From an uncultured Caldimonas sp. (GTDB lineage Bacteria; Pseudomonadota; Gammaproteobacteria; Burkholderiales; Burkholderiaceae), in contig NZ_CAMLJQ010000022.1 of NCBI RefSeq assembly GCF_946480305.1, positions 3,398-67,397 of the forward strand: DNA of 64,000 nucleotides, given 5' to 3'. Of this stretch, positions 34,829-43,681 are shown one piece after another. Below the pieces are notes generated by a model. That model ran no database searches and had not been told where the DNA came from. It saw only the letters and a program-made list of their open reading frames with translations. Both the position numbers and the translations under genes were made by a program. Numbering within the stretch: the stretch's first letter is position 1; each line of letters starts with the position of its first letter.

Positions 34829-35458
34829 ATGACCAATGAACGAGGAAGACCGCGTGCGTTCGACGCGGAGCTGGCCCTGGACAGCGCGTTGCGGGTGTTC
34901 TGGAAGCAGGGCTACCAGGGGGCGGCGCTGAGCGAGCTGACCGACGCGATGGGGCTCAGCAAGCCCAGCCTGTATGCGGCCTTCGGCGACAAGGAAGCGC
35001 TCTACCTGAAGGCCCTGGAGCGCTACGCCACGCACTACCTTGCGGGCCCGATGCAATTGCTCGACACGACCACGAGCGGTCGGGAGGCGGTGGCGGCCTA
35101 CCTGCGCGCGATGGCGCGCCTGTTTGCAGACCGTTCGCAGCCCGGCGGGTGCTTCATCGCCAACGGCATCGCCGACACCGAGGGGCCGACGACGCCGCCC
35201 GCGGTGCAGGAGGCCCTGCACGGCGCCTTGCGTGCTGCCGAGCAGCGCATGCGCCAGCGTATCGAGCAGGCGCTGCAGGCTGGCGAGCTGCGCCCGGACG
35301 CGTCGCCCGCGGAGCTGGCCAGCCTGTACCTGACGGTGCTGACCGGCCTGGCCGTGCTCGCCAAGAGCGGAGAGAGCCCCCAGAAGCTGATGCGGGTGGT
35401 GGACGCAGCCATGGTTGCGTGGCCGGCGTCGCCTGCCGCCGGTTCACGCAAGCGTTGA
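34829..35458 (+). CDS. TetR-family repressor
   Basis: 209 residues. The N-terminal DNA-binding domain is clear: RGRPRAFDAELALDSALRVFWKQGYQGAALSELTDAMGLSKPSLYAAFGDKEALYLKALERY. The C-terminal ligand domain (GGCFIANGIADTEGPTTPP) matches the subgroup that often sits beside short-chain dehydrogenases. It should bind the repeats at 34758-34792 and repress the SDR gene and itself until an organic inducer binds. It ends 4 bp from the convergent PEP-CTERM gene, with a shared palindrome. Confidence 0.95.
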   Translation: MTNERGRPRAFDAELALDSALRVFWKQGYQGAALSELTDAMGLSKPSLYAAFGDKEALYLKALERYATHYLAGPMQLLDTTTSGREAVAAYLRAMARLFADRSQPGGCFIANGIADTEGPTTPPAVQEALHGALRAAEQRMRQRIEQALQAGELRPDASPAELASLYLTVLTGLAVLAKSGESPQKLMRVVDAAMVAWPASPAAGSRKR

Positions 35459-35472
35459 ACGTTCAGCGTTTG
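35449..35472. terminator. Palindrome covering both convergent stop codons
   Basis: A 24-bp near-palindrome (CAAGCGTTGAACGTTCAGCGTTTG; central TGAACGTTCA perfect, outer arms pair with two G-U positions) spans the stop of the TetR gene and the stop of the PEP-CTERM gene on the other strand. It is a candidate bidirectional terminator. Confidence 0.45.
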
Positions 35473-36047
35473 CGGCCGCGGACGAGGCAGGCGCCCAGGC
35501 CCAGCAGCAACAGTGCCCAGGTGGCAGGCTCCGGCACGGCGCTCACGCCCACCACGAGATCGTCGTAGTCGCCATCGGCCATGCCGTCATCGAAACCCAG
35601 CACGTACTGGAACGACCCGTGGGGCGTGACGATCGGCTGCGAGCCGTCTCCGAAGATCGCGAACTCGGCCTGCGGGCGGCCGTTCACTGTTTCCGGCGGG
35701 TTGGGGCCTTCGGCGGTGCCGAAACCGAAGCGCAGCAAGGTGGCCTCGTCGACGTGTTGCATCAGCGTGCCGCCGGGTGTCGAGTGCTCGCTGAACGATC
35801 GGCCCACGGTGCCGAAGAGGTTCGACCAGCCCGCCTCGGAGCCGAGATAGGTGTAGGTGACGGTCGCACCCGCCGGTGCCACCAACGCGCCGAAGCCGAA
35901 GCTGGCGCCTTGCAGCTGCGGCAGCACGTCGAACCCGGTGGCCGCACCGCCGGGGCGGTCGAGGATCAACTCCAGCGGCGCGGCGGCAGCACCGGTTGCA
36001 AGCGTGGTGGCGAAGAGGGCGGCAAGCGCGGCGGATCGCATGGGCAT
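35463..36047 (-). CDS. PEP-CTERM sorting-domain protein
   Basis: 194 residues from ATG 36047 (AGGAG upstream; longer in-frame extensions have no ribosome binding site). Signal peptide RSAALAALFATTLATGAAAA, then a mature domain of about 140 residues with several Gly/Asp-rich strands (FGDGSQPIVTPHGSFQYVLGFDDGMADGDYDDLVVGV) that resembles the DUF4114-like or calcium-linked C-terminal region of PEP-CTERM proteins, and finally VPEPATWALLLLGLGACLV plus RGRKR. It should be exported and processed by exosortase. No exosortase gene is near. Confidence 0.85.
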   Translation of the reverse strand: MPMRSAALAALFATTLATGAAAAPLELILDRPGGAATGFDVLPQLQGASFGFGALVAPAGATVTYTYLGSEAGWSNLFGTVGRSFSEHSTPGGTLMQHVDEATLLRFGFGTAEGPNPPETVNGRPQAEFAIFGDGSQPIVTPHGSFQYVLGFDDGMADGDYDDLVVGVSAVPEPATWALLLLGLGACLVRGRKR

Positions 36048-36260
36048 CGTGTCTCCTGGAGTGGCCGTGGCAGGCCGTGACAGCGCAGGAGGATGGCGCG
36101 TCGCGGCCCGGCGCATGCAAGAAGGTGCAAGCCGTGGCAACGCGTGTTCGCCTTTGCAACGGGGCCCGGGCATGCATGCTGCTTCAACGCCCGCCATGTC
36201 CGCCGGGAGGCGGCGCGGTGTTGCATTCGGCGACGCGACCGACGCCCGCTTGCATTTGCC

Positions 36261-36275
36261 GCGGCGTCGCGCCGC
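36261..36275. terminator. Short perfect hairpin after the GspE-like gene
   Basis: GCGGCG-TCG-CGCCGC, a 6-bp stem with a 3-base loop, lies directly beyond the stop codon (36278) of the minus-strand ATPase gene. It is a plausible terminator by position, but no T-tract follows. Confidence 0.35.
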
Positions 36276-36277
36276 CG

Positions 36278-38836
36278 CTACGCGTTGCTGGTCGCGCGCA
36301 CTTCCGCCAGTGTGGTCACCCCTTGCAGCACCTTTTCGATGCCGTCCTGCCGCAACGTTCGCATGCCCTCGCGCATGGCCTGATGCAGCAGTTGCTCGGC
36401 GCGCGCGCCGGTCTGCACCAGCCGGCGCAGCTCGCGCGAGGCCACCATCAGCTCATGCAGCCCGGCGCGGCCCTTGAAGCCGGTGCCGCTGCACTTCTCG
36501 CAACCCGGGCTGTGGTGGTGCACGAGCTGGCCCTTGCGGCCGTAGCGCTGCGTCCAGCCGGACAGCACGCGCTCGCGGTTGAACTGTTCGTCGTCCGGCG
36601 GGCACACGTGCAGGAAGTCGGCCAGCAGCTCCTCGACCTCTTCCGTGGTCGCCGGGCGCGTCTGGCGGCATTCGTTGCAGAGCCGGCGCACCAGCCGCTG
36701 CGCCAGGATCGCGAGCAGCGAGTCGGCGAAGTTGAACGGGTCCATGCCCATGTCGAGCAGGCGGGTGACGGTTTCAGGCGCGCTGTTGGTGTGCAGCGTC
36801 GACATCACCAGGTGGCCGGTGAGCGAAGCCTCCACTGCGATCTGCGCGGTTTCTTCATCGCGGATCTCGCCGACCATGATCACGTCCGGGTCGGCGCGCA
36901 GGAAGGCGCGCAGTGCCTTCGCGAAGGTCCAGTCGATCTTGGGGTTGACCTGCACCTGCCGCAAGCCAGGCTGTGTGATCTCGACCGGGTCCTCGGCCGT
37001 CCAGATCTTGCGCTCGGGCACGTTGATGAAGCTCAGTGCCGAGTGCAACGTGGTGGTCTTGCCCGAGCCGGTGGGGCCGACGCACAGCACCAGCCCGTAG
37101 GGCCGCTCGACGGCCTCCTTCAGGTGCTTGAGGTTGTGCTCCGACAGGCCCAGGTTGTCCAGCGGCAGCGGCTTGGCGCTCGCCAGGATGCGCATCACCA
37201 CGTCTTCGAGGCCGTTGTTGGTGGGGATGGTCGCCACCCGCAGCTCGATCTTCTGGTTCGAGACGAAGCGCGAGAAGTTGATCTTGCCGTCCTGCGGCTT
37301 GCGGCGCTCCGAGATGTCGAGGTCGCACATGATCTTGATGCGCGAGATGAGCGCGTTGCGGTAGGTGTGCGGCAGCTCCAGGTAGCTTTGCAGCAGGCCG
37401 TCCTTGCGAAAGCGCACCTTGACCTTCTCGCGGCCGGGATAGCTCTCGATGTGGATGTCGGACACGCCCTGCGTATGCGCCTCGACGATCATGTTGTTGA
37501 GCAGCCGCACGAGCGAGTTGTCCGACTGCTCGATCTGCGCATCGTCTTCGTCGCTGCTGCTGTCTTTCTCGAGCGTTTCGACCAGCTTGCCGGTGTCCAT
37601 CGGCTCCAGGTCGAGCAGGCCGATCGGGTCGATGGCCCGCTGCGTCCACACGTCGGCGCCGAGTTTTTCGTAGGCGGTCTGCACGGCGCTGGCGAGCGAG
37701 CCGAACTGTGCGAGCGCCGGGATGATCTTCAGCTGGCTGACGAACTCCAGCTCTTCGAGCGTGTCGCGGCGCGACGGGTCTTCGAGTGCCACGACGAGCC
37801 GGCTGCCGCGCAGGATCAGCGGCAGGGCATTCAGGCGCGAGGCCACCGCGAAGGGCACCTTGCGCAGGGCTTCGGTGTCGACGGGGAACTGCGCCGAGTC
37901 GACCAGCGGGTAGCCCATCTTGTGCGCGAGCGCCGTCTGCAGGTCCTGCCGCGAGACCATGCCCTGTTGCACCAGCAACTCGCCGAGCGGCATCGAGCGG
38001 TCGGTCTTCTGCTGTTCCAGCGCGTCCTTGAGCTGGCGGTCGTCGATCAGGCCGAGCGAGACGAGAGCCTCGCCGATGCGCACCATCGGCATGCGCGACT
38101 GCTGGTCCAGCGCGGCGACGAGCTTGTCGGGCGTGACGATCTTGCGCGTCACGAGGATGTCGCCGAGCTTGCGGTCGCGCATCTCCTGCTGCTGCGCCGC
38201 CACCTCCTCGACCCGGTTCGAGGTGGTGGCGTTCTGCGCCACCAGTACCTCGCCGATGCGCGGGCCGATCTCGACCGAGCCATACGCGTGCCGGGGCACG
38301 AACAGGCGCGAGACGCCGCCGTCGTCGTCGGCCGGCGGGAACAGGAACAGCCCGTCGTCGGTCTCGACGTGGCCGACGGTTTCGCCGACCAGATCGGAGC
38401 CGGCGGTGACATGCACGGTGAACGGCACGCGCGGGCGCCAGTCCAGCACGTCGGCATGCGGATCGTTCTGTGCCACGCCCAGCGGGCGCAGCACGTCCAG
38501 CACCCGCAGGGCCTTGAAGTGCTCGAACTGCACCGGCATCGTCGTGCGCGCAGGCGGCACCTGGATGTGCACCACCCCTTCTTCGGGCACGAAGAAGATC
38601 AGCCGACCGGCCATCTGGCGGCCGTTGAGCCCTTCGATCTCGCAGCGCAGCGGCTGCTGCTGCTCGGTGGCCTCCGGGTAGGCGCCGAAGGGCGGCGTGG
38701 GCCAGCGGAAGGCAGCGCGGCGCGTCTTCTCGCGCGGCATGGCGCCCGCGCGCGGCGTGGCGGGTGCGGCGGGCAGCTCGTCCAGCGGCATCGGCACGGT
38801 GGGGTCGATCTGGGGCAGCGGGGTGTGGGAGGACAT
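36278..38836 (-). CDS. GspE/PilB-type secretion or pilus ATPase with extended N terminus
   Basis: 852 residues from ATG 38836 (GAGG upstream). The C-terminal half is a complete type II secretion/type IV pilus assembly ATPase: N-terminal linker, Walker A GPTGSGKTTT near 585, Asp box (IWTAEDPVEITQPGLRQVQVN), Walker B (DPDVIMVGEIRDEETA), His box (GHLVMSTLHTNSA) and a tetracysteine zinc loop (CNEC near 722, CEKC near 782). Before it are two MshEN/GSPII_E_N-like domains (about 200-260 and 280-390; LGDILV, IGEALVSLGLIDDRQL, LGELLVQQGMV), which in MshE bind c-di-GMP. The first 190 residues are a further, PilZ-like beta domain of unclear identity. No other secretin or pilin gene is adjacent, so it is an orphan motor. 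Two diguanylate cyclases lie next to it. Confidence 0.85.
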   Translation of the reverse strand: MSSHTPLPQIDPTVPMPLDELPAAPATPRAGAMPREKTRRAAFRWPTPPFGAYPEATEQQQPLRCEIEGLNGRQMAGRLIFFVPEEGVVHIQVPPARTTMPVQFEHFKALRVLDVLRPLGVAQNDPHADVLDWRPRVPFTVHVTAGSDLVGETVGHVETDDGLFLFPPADDDGGVSRLFVPRHAYGSVEIGPRIGEVLVAQNATTSNRVEEVAAQQQEMRDRKLGDILVTRKIVTPDKLVAALDQQSRMPMVRIGEALVSLGLIDDRQLKDALEQQKTDRSMPLGELLVQQGMVSRQDLQTALAHKMGYPLVDSAQFPVDTEALRKVPFAVASRLNALPLILRGSRLVVALEDPSRRDTLEELEFVSQLKIIPALAQFGSLASAVQTAYEKLGADVWTQRAIDPIGLLDLEPMDTGKLVETLEKDSSSDEDDAQIEQSDNSLVRLLNNMIVEAHTQGVSDIHIESYPGREKVKVRFRKDGLLQSYLELPHTYRNALISRIKIMCDLDISERRKPQDGKINFSRFVSNQKIELRVATIPTNNGLEDVVMRILASAKPLPLDNLGLSEHNLKHLKEAVERPYGLVLCVGPTGSGKTTTLHSALSFINVPERKIWTAEDPVEITQPGLRQVQVNPKIDWTFAKALRAFLRADPDVIMVGEIRDEETAQIAVEASLTGHLVMSTLHTNSAPETVTRLLDMGMDPFNFADSLLAILAQRLVRRLCNECRQTRPATTEEVEELLADFLHVCPPDDEQFNRERVLSGWTQRYGRKGQLVHHHSPGCEKCSGTGFKGRAGLHELMVASRELRRLVQTGARAEQLLHQAMREGMRTLRQDGIEKVLQGVTTLAEVRATSNA

Positions 38837-39070
38837 GGTCACCTCGTGGATTCATGGGCGTGCGCGAAGCGAGACGGCACACGTCCGGTACATGGCACTA
38901 TGCCGGCTCTCGCAAGCCCCGAAGCCGGCAGTAGGGGCGGTCTTCGGGGTCTTTTCTGCCGCCGCTGCGGGACCGCGGCTTGCTGCACCCCCATCGGGTT
39001 GGCATACTGCGTCCACCCGCCAGCGCCCACGGCGGTTCTTCGTTCCCACTGCCACAGAGCAATCCTTCCC

Positions 39071-40279
39071 TTGGATCTTTCCGTCGTCGCGATCACAAGT
39101 GCCGTGCTGGGGCTGCTGCTGGCGGTGCTGTTGGGGCTCACGATCCGCTGGGTGCCCGACTCCGACGGCGCACAGTACTGGGCGCTGGCCTTCGTGCCGC
39201 TGGGCATCGGCAGCGCGCTGGTCGGCCGCGGCGAAGCGTTGCCGGCGCTGCTGATCGTGCTGCGCGAGCCCATCCTGCTCACCGGCTACGGGTTGCTGCT
39301 GATCGGCCTGCGGCAGTACCTGCGCCGTTCACGACCCTGGGCACTGGCCGGCGGCGTGGTGCTCGCCAGCCTGGCCGTCAGCGCGTTCTTCACTGCGGTG
39401 GTGCCTCACGTGGAAGTGCGCCTGGCAGTGCGTACCGTGGGCATCTTCTTGCTGATGACGGCTGCGCTGCTGGCGTTGCGCCATGTGCGCGACGGCATGC
39501 TGCGGGAGGTGCGCCTGTACCTGCAGGCCGGCTTCGGCACGCTGGCGGCGCTGGCGCTGGCACGCACCGCGCTGTTCGCCTTGCCGTTGCCGCTGGAGCC
39601 GTCGCTGCTGCAGCAGCTCGGTGCGATCGCGAGCGCGGTGACCACGATCATGCTGCTCGCGGTGGTGACGGGCCTGGCGCTGCTGATGACCTCCCGCATG
39701 AACGAGGCGCTGGCGCAACTGACGATCCGCGACCCGCTCACCGGCGTCTTCAACCGGCGCGGGCTCAACGATGCGGCCGGCACGACGCTGTCTTTCGCGC
39801 GCCGGCTGGGCCGGCCCATCGGGCTGCTCGCATGCGACATCGACCGCTTCAAGTCCGTCAACGACACGCACGGCCACGCACGGGGTGACCGGGTGCTGCA
39901 GGAGTTCGCGCAGCTGTTGACGGCGCACTTTCCCGCGGCGGACCCGGTGGGCCGGCTGGGCGGCGAGGAGTTCGTCGTGCTGCTGCCGGGCGCCGGCGAC
40001 GAGCAGGCGCTCCAAGCTGCGGAACGGCTGCGCGCGCGGGTCGAGCAGCGCGCCTTCACGCTCGCGGACGGACGCGCCCTGCACCTGACCGTCAGCATCG
40101 GAATCGCCACGCAGGCCACGGCCGAGGGTGGCTGGGACGAGCTGCTCCGCCGTGCCGACCAGGCGCTCTACCAGGCCAAGGCCGCAGGCCGCAACCGCTG
40201 CGTGCTGGCGCCGGCACCCGACCCCGCCCACGCGGCCGGGGCTGCCGCCTGGGTGCCGCAGCCCCGGGGAAGCGCATGA
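39071..40279 (+). CDS. Membrane-bound GGDEF diguanylate cyclase
   Basis: About 402 residues. No ATG is well placed; I use TTG 39071, which gives a helix right at the N terminus (DLSVVAITSAVLGLLLAVLLGLTI). Six or seven membrane helices occupy residues 1-215. The cyclase domain follows: IRDPLTGVFNRRGL, LACDIDRFKSVNDTHGH, RLGGEEFVVLLPGA and the end motif ALYQAKAAGRNRC. The RxxD inhibitory site is absent (FPAADP in its place). It overlaps the next cyclase gene by 4 bp (ATGA). It is divergent from the GspE-like gene, which has MshEN domains, so its product could inform that motor. Confidence 0.85.
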   Translation: MDLSVVAITSAVLGLLLAVLLGLTIRWVPDSDGAQYWALAFVPLGIGSALVGRGEALPALLIVLREPILLTGYGLLLIGLRQYLRRSRPWALAGGVVLASLAVSAFFTAVVPHVEVRLAVRTVGIFLLMTAALLALRHVRDGMLREVRLYLQAGFGTLAALALARTALFALPLPLEPSLLQQLGAIASAVTTIMLLAVVTGLALLMTSRMNEALAQLTIRDPLTGVFNRRGLNDAAGTTLSFARRLGRPIGLLACDIDRFKSVNDTHGHARGDRVLQEFAQLLTAHFPAADPVGRLGGEEFVVLLPGAGDEQALQAAERLRARVEQRAFTLADGRALHLTVSIGIATQATAEGGWDELLRRADQALYQAKAAGRNRCVLAPAPDPAHAAGAAAWVPQPRGSA

Positions 40280-41586
40280 TCGAGGGGCTGCACCTCGGGC
40301 CGGCCCAGTTCTGGGGGCTTGCGTTCGCGTTCAGCCTGCTGCTGCTGATCGGTGCCGTGCTGCTGTGGGTGCTGGGCCGCATGGTCGACACGCCCGGTCC
40401 CAAGCTCTGGGGCGCCGGCGCGGTGTTCGTGCTGACCGGCATGGTGCTCGCGGGCAGCCAGATGCAAGGAACGGCGCCGTTGCAGCGGGCGCTGTACGTG
40501 CTCGGCGACAGCCTGCTGCTGGTGGGCATCTCGCTGGTGGGCGAGGGGTTGCGCCGTTTTTGCGGACGTCCGCCCCGGCTGGCCTGGATCGCGGCGCTGG
40601 TCGCCCTACAGCTCGGCACAGGGCTCGCGCTCGAAGCCTATGGCCGCCCCTTGATGAACAGCGTCGCTGCCTCGGTGCTCGTTACTGCGCTGTGGTTGTG
40701 GATCGGCTGGACGGCGATACGCCACACGCAACGCGGCTTCCATGCGTTGTTCATCGGCTTGATGCTGTGCGCCGTCGGCGAGGCCGTGGGCTGGGCATGG
40801 CGTGGCGGCATCCTGGCCGCTGCCGCATCAGCCGACGCGGCAGCGGCCATCGCGTATGCCAATTCCATCCTGGTGGCGTTCGCGTTCGTGTCCACCGGCG
40901 TGCTGGTGCTGTTGTATGTGCTGCTGGTGAACTTCAGGCTGGCCGAGCAGTTGCGTGCCAAGGCCGTGCGCGACCCGCTGACCGGCGCGCTGAACCGGCG
41001 CGGTTTCGAGGAGAACACCAACCGGCTGGCTTCGCTGTCGGCCGAACTGGGGCAATCGGTCGCCGTGCTGATGCTCGACGTCGACCACTTCAAGCAGGTC
41101 AACGACCAGCACGGCCACCATGCCGGCGACCTGGTGCTGCGCGCGCTGGCGCAGCTGGTGCACCGGGCCAAGCGCGAGACCGACGTGTTCGCACGCCTGG
41201 GCGGCGAGGAGTTCTGCCTCGTGCTGCCGGGCACCGATGTGCCGGGCGCGCGCGTGTTCGCCGACCGCTTGCGCCGCAGCTTCGAGACGCTGGAGATCGA
41301 CACCGGACGCAGCTTCCTCGGCTGCACGATGAGCGTGGGCGTGGCGTATGCCTCGGCTTCGGCGCTGCGGCATCATCGGGTCGACGTGCTCGACCTGCTG
41401 CATCAGGCCGACGAAGCGCTGTATGACGCCAAGCGCGCCGGGCGCAACCGGGTGCGGTTCTATGCCTCGCCGGAGGTGTTGTCGAGCCGGCTCGACTCGC
41501 GCCTGTTCGCCGCCAGCAGCGCCTTCGATGGCCAGAGCAACGGCAGCGCCGGTCAGCCGCCTGCGTCGGCGTCGCGCTCCGAATAG
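40276..41586 (+). CDS. Membrane-bound GGDEF diguanylate cyclase
   Basis: 436 residues, start in the ATGA overlap with the preceding cyclase gene. Six to seven hydrophobic helices (1-215) show the same layout as its neighbour, so the two probably arose by duplication. The catalytic domain has DPLTGALNRRGF, LMLDVDHFKQVNDQHGH, RLGGEEFCLVLPG and ALYDAKRAGRNRV. Unlike its neighbour it keeps the RxxD site (RETD, five residues before GGEEF), so it should be inhibited by its product. Its last 34 bp overlap the 3' end of the convergent anti-sigma gene. Confidence 0.9.
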   Translation: MIEGLHLGPAQFWGLAFAFSLLLLIGAVLLWVLGRMVDTPGPKLWGAGAVFVLTGMVLAGSQMQGTAPLQRALYVLGDSLLLVGISLVGEGLRRFCGRPPRLAWIAALVALQLGTGLALEAYGRPLMNSVAASVLVTALWLWIGWTAIRHTQRGFHALFIGLMLCAVGEAVGWAWRGGILAAAASADAAAAIAYANSILVAFAFVSTGVLVLLYVLLVNFRLAEQLRAKAVRDPLTGALNRRGFEENTNRLASLSAELGQSVAVLMLDVDHFKQVNDQHGHHAGDLVLRALAQLVHRAKRETDVFARLGGEEFCLVLPGTDVPGARVFADRLRRSFETLEIDTGRSFLGCTMSVGVAYASASALRHHRVDVLDLLHQADEALYDAKRAGRNRVRFYASPEVLSSRLDSRLFAASSAFDGQSNGSAGQPPASASRSE

Positions 41587-41765
41587 CTGCGCCACTGCTG
41601 CATCGCGCCGCGCATCAGCGCCACCTGCTTCTCGAAGCGCGGGCAGGCCTTGCAGATCTGCATGTGCAGGCGCACGGCCACGCGGTCGGCCCAGGGCAGG
41701 GCGCGGTCTTCCCGTGCCAGCACGAGGCGGGTCACTTCGCGGCAACTCCGACGCAGGAACTTCAT
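41553..41765 (-). CDS. Zinc-finger anti-sigma factor
   Basis: 70 residues from ATG 41765, which overlaps the stop of the sigma factor gene (ATGA). It is a small zinc-binding anti-sigma of the zf-HC2 type: CREVTRLVLAREDRALPWADRVAVRLHMQICKACPRFEKQV, with the H-x3-C-x2-C pattern (HMQICKAC). It has no membrane helix, so it should act in the cytoplasm, binding its sigma partner and perhaps responding to redox or metals. It is next to the bufferin operon, whose relatives are controlled by ECF sigma factors in other proteobacteria. Confidence 0.8.
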   Translation of the reverse strand: MKFLRRSCREVTRLVLAREDRALPWADRVAVRLHMQICKACPRFEKQVALMRGAMQQWRSYSERDADAGG

Positions 41766-42343
41766 GGGGCCTGGACTCCGAACCATTTGATCTGCAGGCA
41801 CTCGCGCAAGCGCAGGCGTGCGCGGTGCAGCATCACCCACAGGTTGGTCGAGGTGATGCCGAGATCCTTACAGATTTCGGTGCTGTCGAGCTCCAGCCAT
41901 TCGCGCATCAGGAACACGCGGCCCAGCTGGGCGGGCATGTGCTCGACGCAGGCTTCGAGCACCTCGATGAACTGACGCTGCTTCAGCACCGATTCCGGGT
42001 CGCCCCAGTCGGGCGGCGGTTCCCGGAAGTGGCCATTGGCCGTGAACATCAGTTCTTCGAGCGCGTCGCTGCCATCGTCTTCGGCGGGCTCCCAACTGCA
42101 CTCGCGGCTGTGGCGTCGCAGCTGGTCGACCACCTTGTGCTTCAGGATGCCGACCAGCCACGTCTTCAATTGGGAACGGCCGTCGAACGAGCGCGGCTTC
42201 TCGAGCGCGGCGACCAGCGTCTCGGAAACGGCATCTTCCGCCCAGGCCTCGTTGCGCAACTGCAGGCGTGCAAAGCGCAGCAGCTGCGGACGCAGTGCTT
42301 CGACCTCGCGCGGGAAGTCGGGCAACGGGGGCGGCATCTGCAT
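41762..42343 (-). CDS. ECF-family RNA polymerase sigma factor
   Basis: About 193 residues from ATG 42343 (a GTG at 42361 is the alternative; neither has a clear ribosome binding site). Region 2: LLRFARLQLRNEAWAEDAVSETLVAALEKPRSFDGRSQLKTWLVGILKHKVVDQLRR. Region 4: LPAQLGRVFLMREWLELDSTEICKDLGITSTNLWVMLHRARLRLRECL is the usual ECF arrangement. It is translationally coupled to a zinc-finger anti-sigma gene and divergent from bufA1. In Caulobacter an ECF sigma factor controls bufferin genes under copper stress, so this pair very likely controls the divergent operon. Confidence 0.9.
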   Translation of the reverse strand: MQMPPPLPDFPREVEALRPQLLRFARLQLRNEAWAEDAVSETLVAALEKPRSFDGRSQLKTWLVGILKHKVVDQLRRHSRECSWEPAEDDGSDALEELMFTANGHFREPPPDWGDPESVLKQRQFIEVLEACVEHMPAQLGRVFLMREWLELDSTEICKDLGITSTNLWVMLHRARLRLRECLQIKWFGVQAP

Positions 42344-42382
42344 GGTGGCGGGGGCGGACACAAAAAGAATCAGGTGCGCAGT

Positions 42383-42410
42383 GTAAGGAAGTTCTCAGGT
42401 GGCGCGACAG
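42383..42410 (+). promoter_or_regulatory. Candidate ECF promoter before bufA1
   Basis: GTAAGG (42383-42388) and CGACAG (42405-42410), separated by 16 bp, lie about 75 bp upstream of bufA1. The layout approaches the GTAACC-N16-CGAA form I recall for sigma-F-type bufferin promoters in Caulobacter, but three bases differ. It is a weak positional candidate. Confidence 0.25.
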
Positions 42411-42483
42411 ACGGTCGTCGGGCAGCAAGACCGCATGGTGCGGCAGTGCGATCCGATGAACCTATCCACCAATGGAGAGCTAC

Positions 42484-42768
42484 ATGAACCACAAGCACCT
42501 CGTTTCTTCCGCACTGGCTTCCGTGATGGCCCTGGGGCTGGTCTCCGGCGCGGCCGCGGCCGACGACAAGGGCAAGGAGAAGTGCTACGGCATCGCCAAG
42601 GCCGGGCAGAACGACTGCGCCAACCTTGCCGGCACGCACTCGTGCGCGGGCCAGGCCAAGGCCGACATGGACGCGGGCGACTGGAAGTACGTGGCCAAGG
42701 GCACCTGCAAGCAGATGGGCGGCCTCTCGATGGCCGAGGCGAAAGAGAAGTCGATGATGAAGAAGTGA
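42484..42768 (+). CDS. bufA1: Bufferin precursor BufA1 (DUF2282)
   Basis: 94 residues after a GGAGAG site. An N-terminal signal peptide ([21 protein letters not shown]) is followed by a short mature part with exactly four Cys (C34, C45, C54, C75) in the DUF2282 pattern: [24 protein letters not shown] ... GTCKQMGG. Bufferins are ribosomally made, modified peptides whose Cys are converted to copper-binding heterocycles by the partner MNIO enzyme and which act in the periplasm to sequester copper. The remaining operon (bufB1, bufC1, doxX) is complete. The Lys/Met-rich end (KEKSMMKK) is typical. Confidence 0.9.
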   Translation: MNHKHLVSSALASVMALGLVSGAAAADDKGKEKCYGIAKAGQNDCANLAGTHSCAGQAKADMDAGDWKYVAKGTCKQMGGLSMAEAKEKSMMKK

Positions 42769-42790
42769 TGGATGCAGGGGCGGGAGCAAG

Positions 42791-43681
42791 ATGATGAACA
42801 CGCACCACCCCGGCATGCCGCAGGCCGGGACACGCGCCGGCATCGGCCTGCGGCAACCGCACTACCGCGAGGTGCTCGAACGCACTCCGCCCCTGGGCTT
42901 CGTCGAAGTCCATTCCGAGAACTTCTTCGGCGACGGTGGCGCGGCGCTGGCCGTGCTGCACCAGGCGCGCGAGCACTACGACGTGAGCCTGCATGGCGTG
43001 GGCCTCGCGCTGGGCTCCGCGGCGGGGCTGGACACGTGGCACCTGGAGCGGCTGGCGCGGCTGGTCGAGCGCATCGAGCCGGTGCGCGTCTCGGATCACG
43101 CCAGCTTTGCCCGCGTTCCCCGCCGCGCCCGCGAGGCGCCGGTGCACGCGAACGACCTGCTGCCGGTCGCCTTCACGCCGGCATCGCTTGCGCTGATGGC
43201 CGGCAACGTGCAGCGCGTGCAGGAGCGCCTGCGCCGGCCGCTGCTGGTGGAAAACCTCTCGGCCTACCTGTGCTGGGCCGATGACAGCATCCCCGAGCCC
43301 GAGTTCTTCGCCGAGCTGTGCCGCCGCACCGGCTGCGCGCTGCTGCTCGACGTGAACAACCTGATGGTCAACGCACTCAATGCCGCCGACGACGACCCGC
43401 TCGGCGCCTGTTGCCGCTATGTCGATGCGCTGCCGCCCGGCATCGTCGGCGAGATCCACCTGGCCGGGTACTGCGAGATGGAAGACATCGTGATCGACGA
43501 CCACGGCAGCCGCGTCAAGCCCGGCGTGTGGAGCGTCTATCGCCACGCGGTGCGCCGCCTGGGGGCGGTGCCGACGCTGCTCGAGTGGGACACCGACCTG
43601 CCTGCACTCGACGTGCTGCTCGACGAGGCGGCGCGGGCCGATGCCTGCCTGGGCGCAACACCATTGCGGGAGGCCGCATGA
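42791..43681 (+). CDS. bufB1: MNIO-family peptide-modifying enzyme BufB1 (DUF692)
   Basis: 296 residues, GGGAG before the ATG at 42791. It is a TIM-barrel multinuclear non-haem iron oxidative enzyme. The metal-ligand stretches are visible: [59 protein letters not shown] and LEWDTDLP, which bring His, Asp, Glu and Asn to a two- or three-iron centre. It should oxidise bufferin cysteines with O2. Its stop overlaps bufC1 by 4 bp. Confidence 0.95.
   Translation: MMNTHHPGMPQAGTRAGIGLRQPHYREVLERTPPLGFVEVHSENFFGDGGAALAVLHQAREHYDVSLHGVGLALGSAAGLDTWHLERLARLVERIEPVRVSDHASFARVPRRAREAPVHANDLLPVAFTPASLALMAGNVQRVQERLRRPLLVENLSAYLCWADDSIPEPEFFAELCRRTGCALLLDVNNLMVNALNAADDDPLGACCRYVDALPPGIVGEIHLAGYCEMEDIVIDDHGSRVKPGVWSVYRHAVRRLGAVPTLLEWDTDLPALDVLLDEAARADACLGATPLREAA

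Noticed and set aside
35876..40279. A 1467-codon open frame on the plus strand covering the antisense of the GspE-like gene
   Set aside because: Only its last ~400 codons (from 39071) encode a recognisable protein. The rest is antisense to a fully conserved ATPase and its Arg/His/Val/Leu-rich product resembles nothing; it is a GC-skew artefact.
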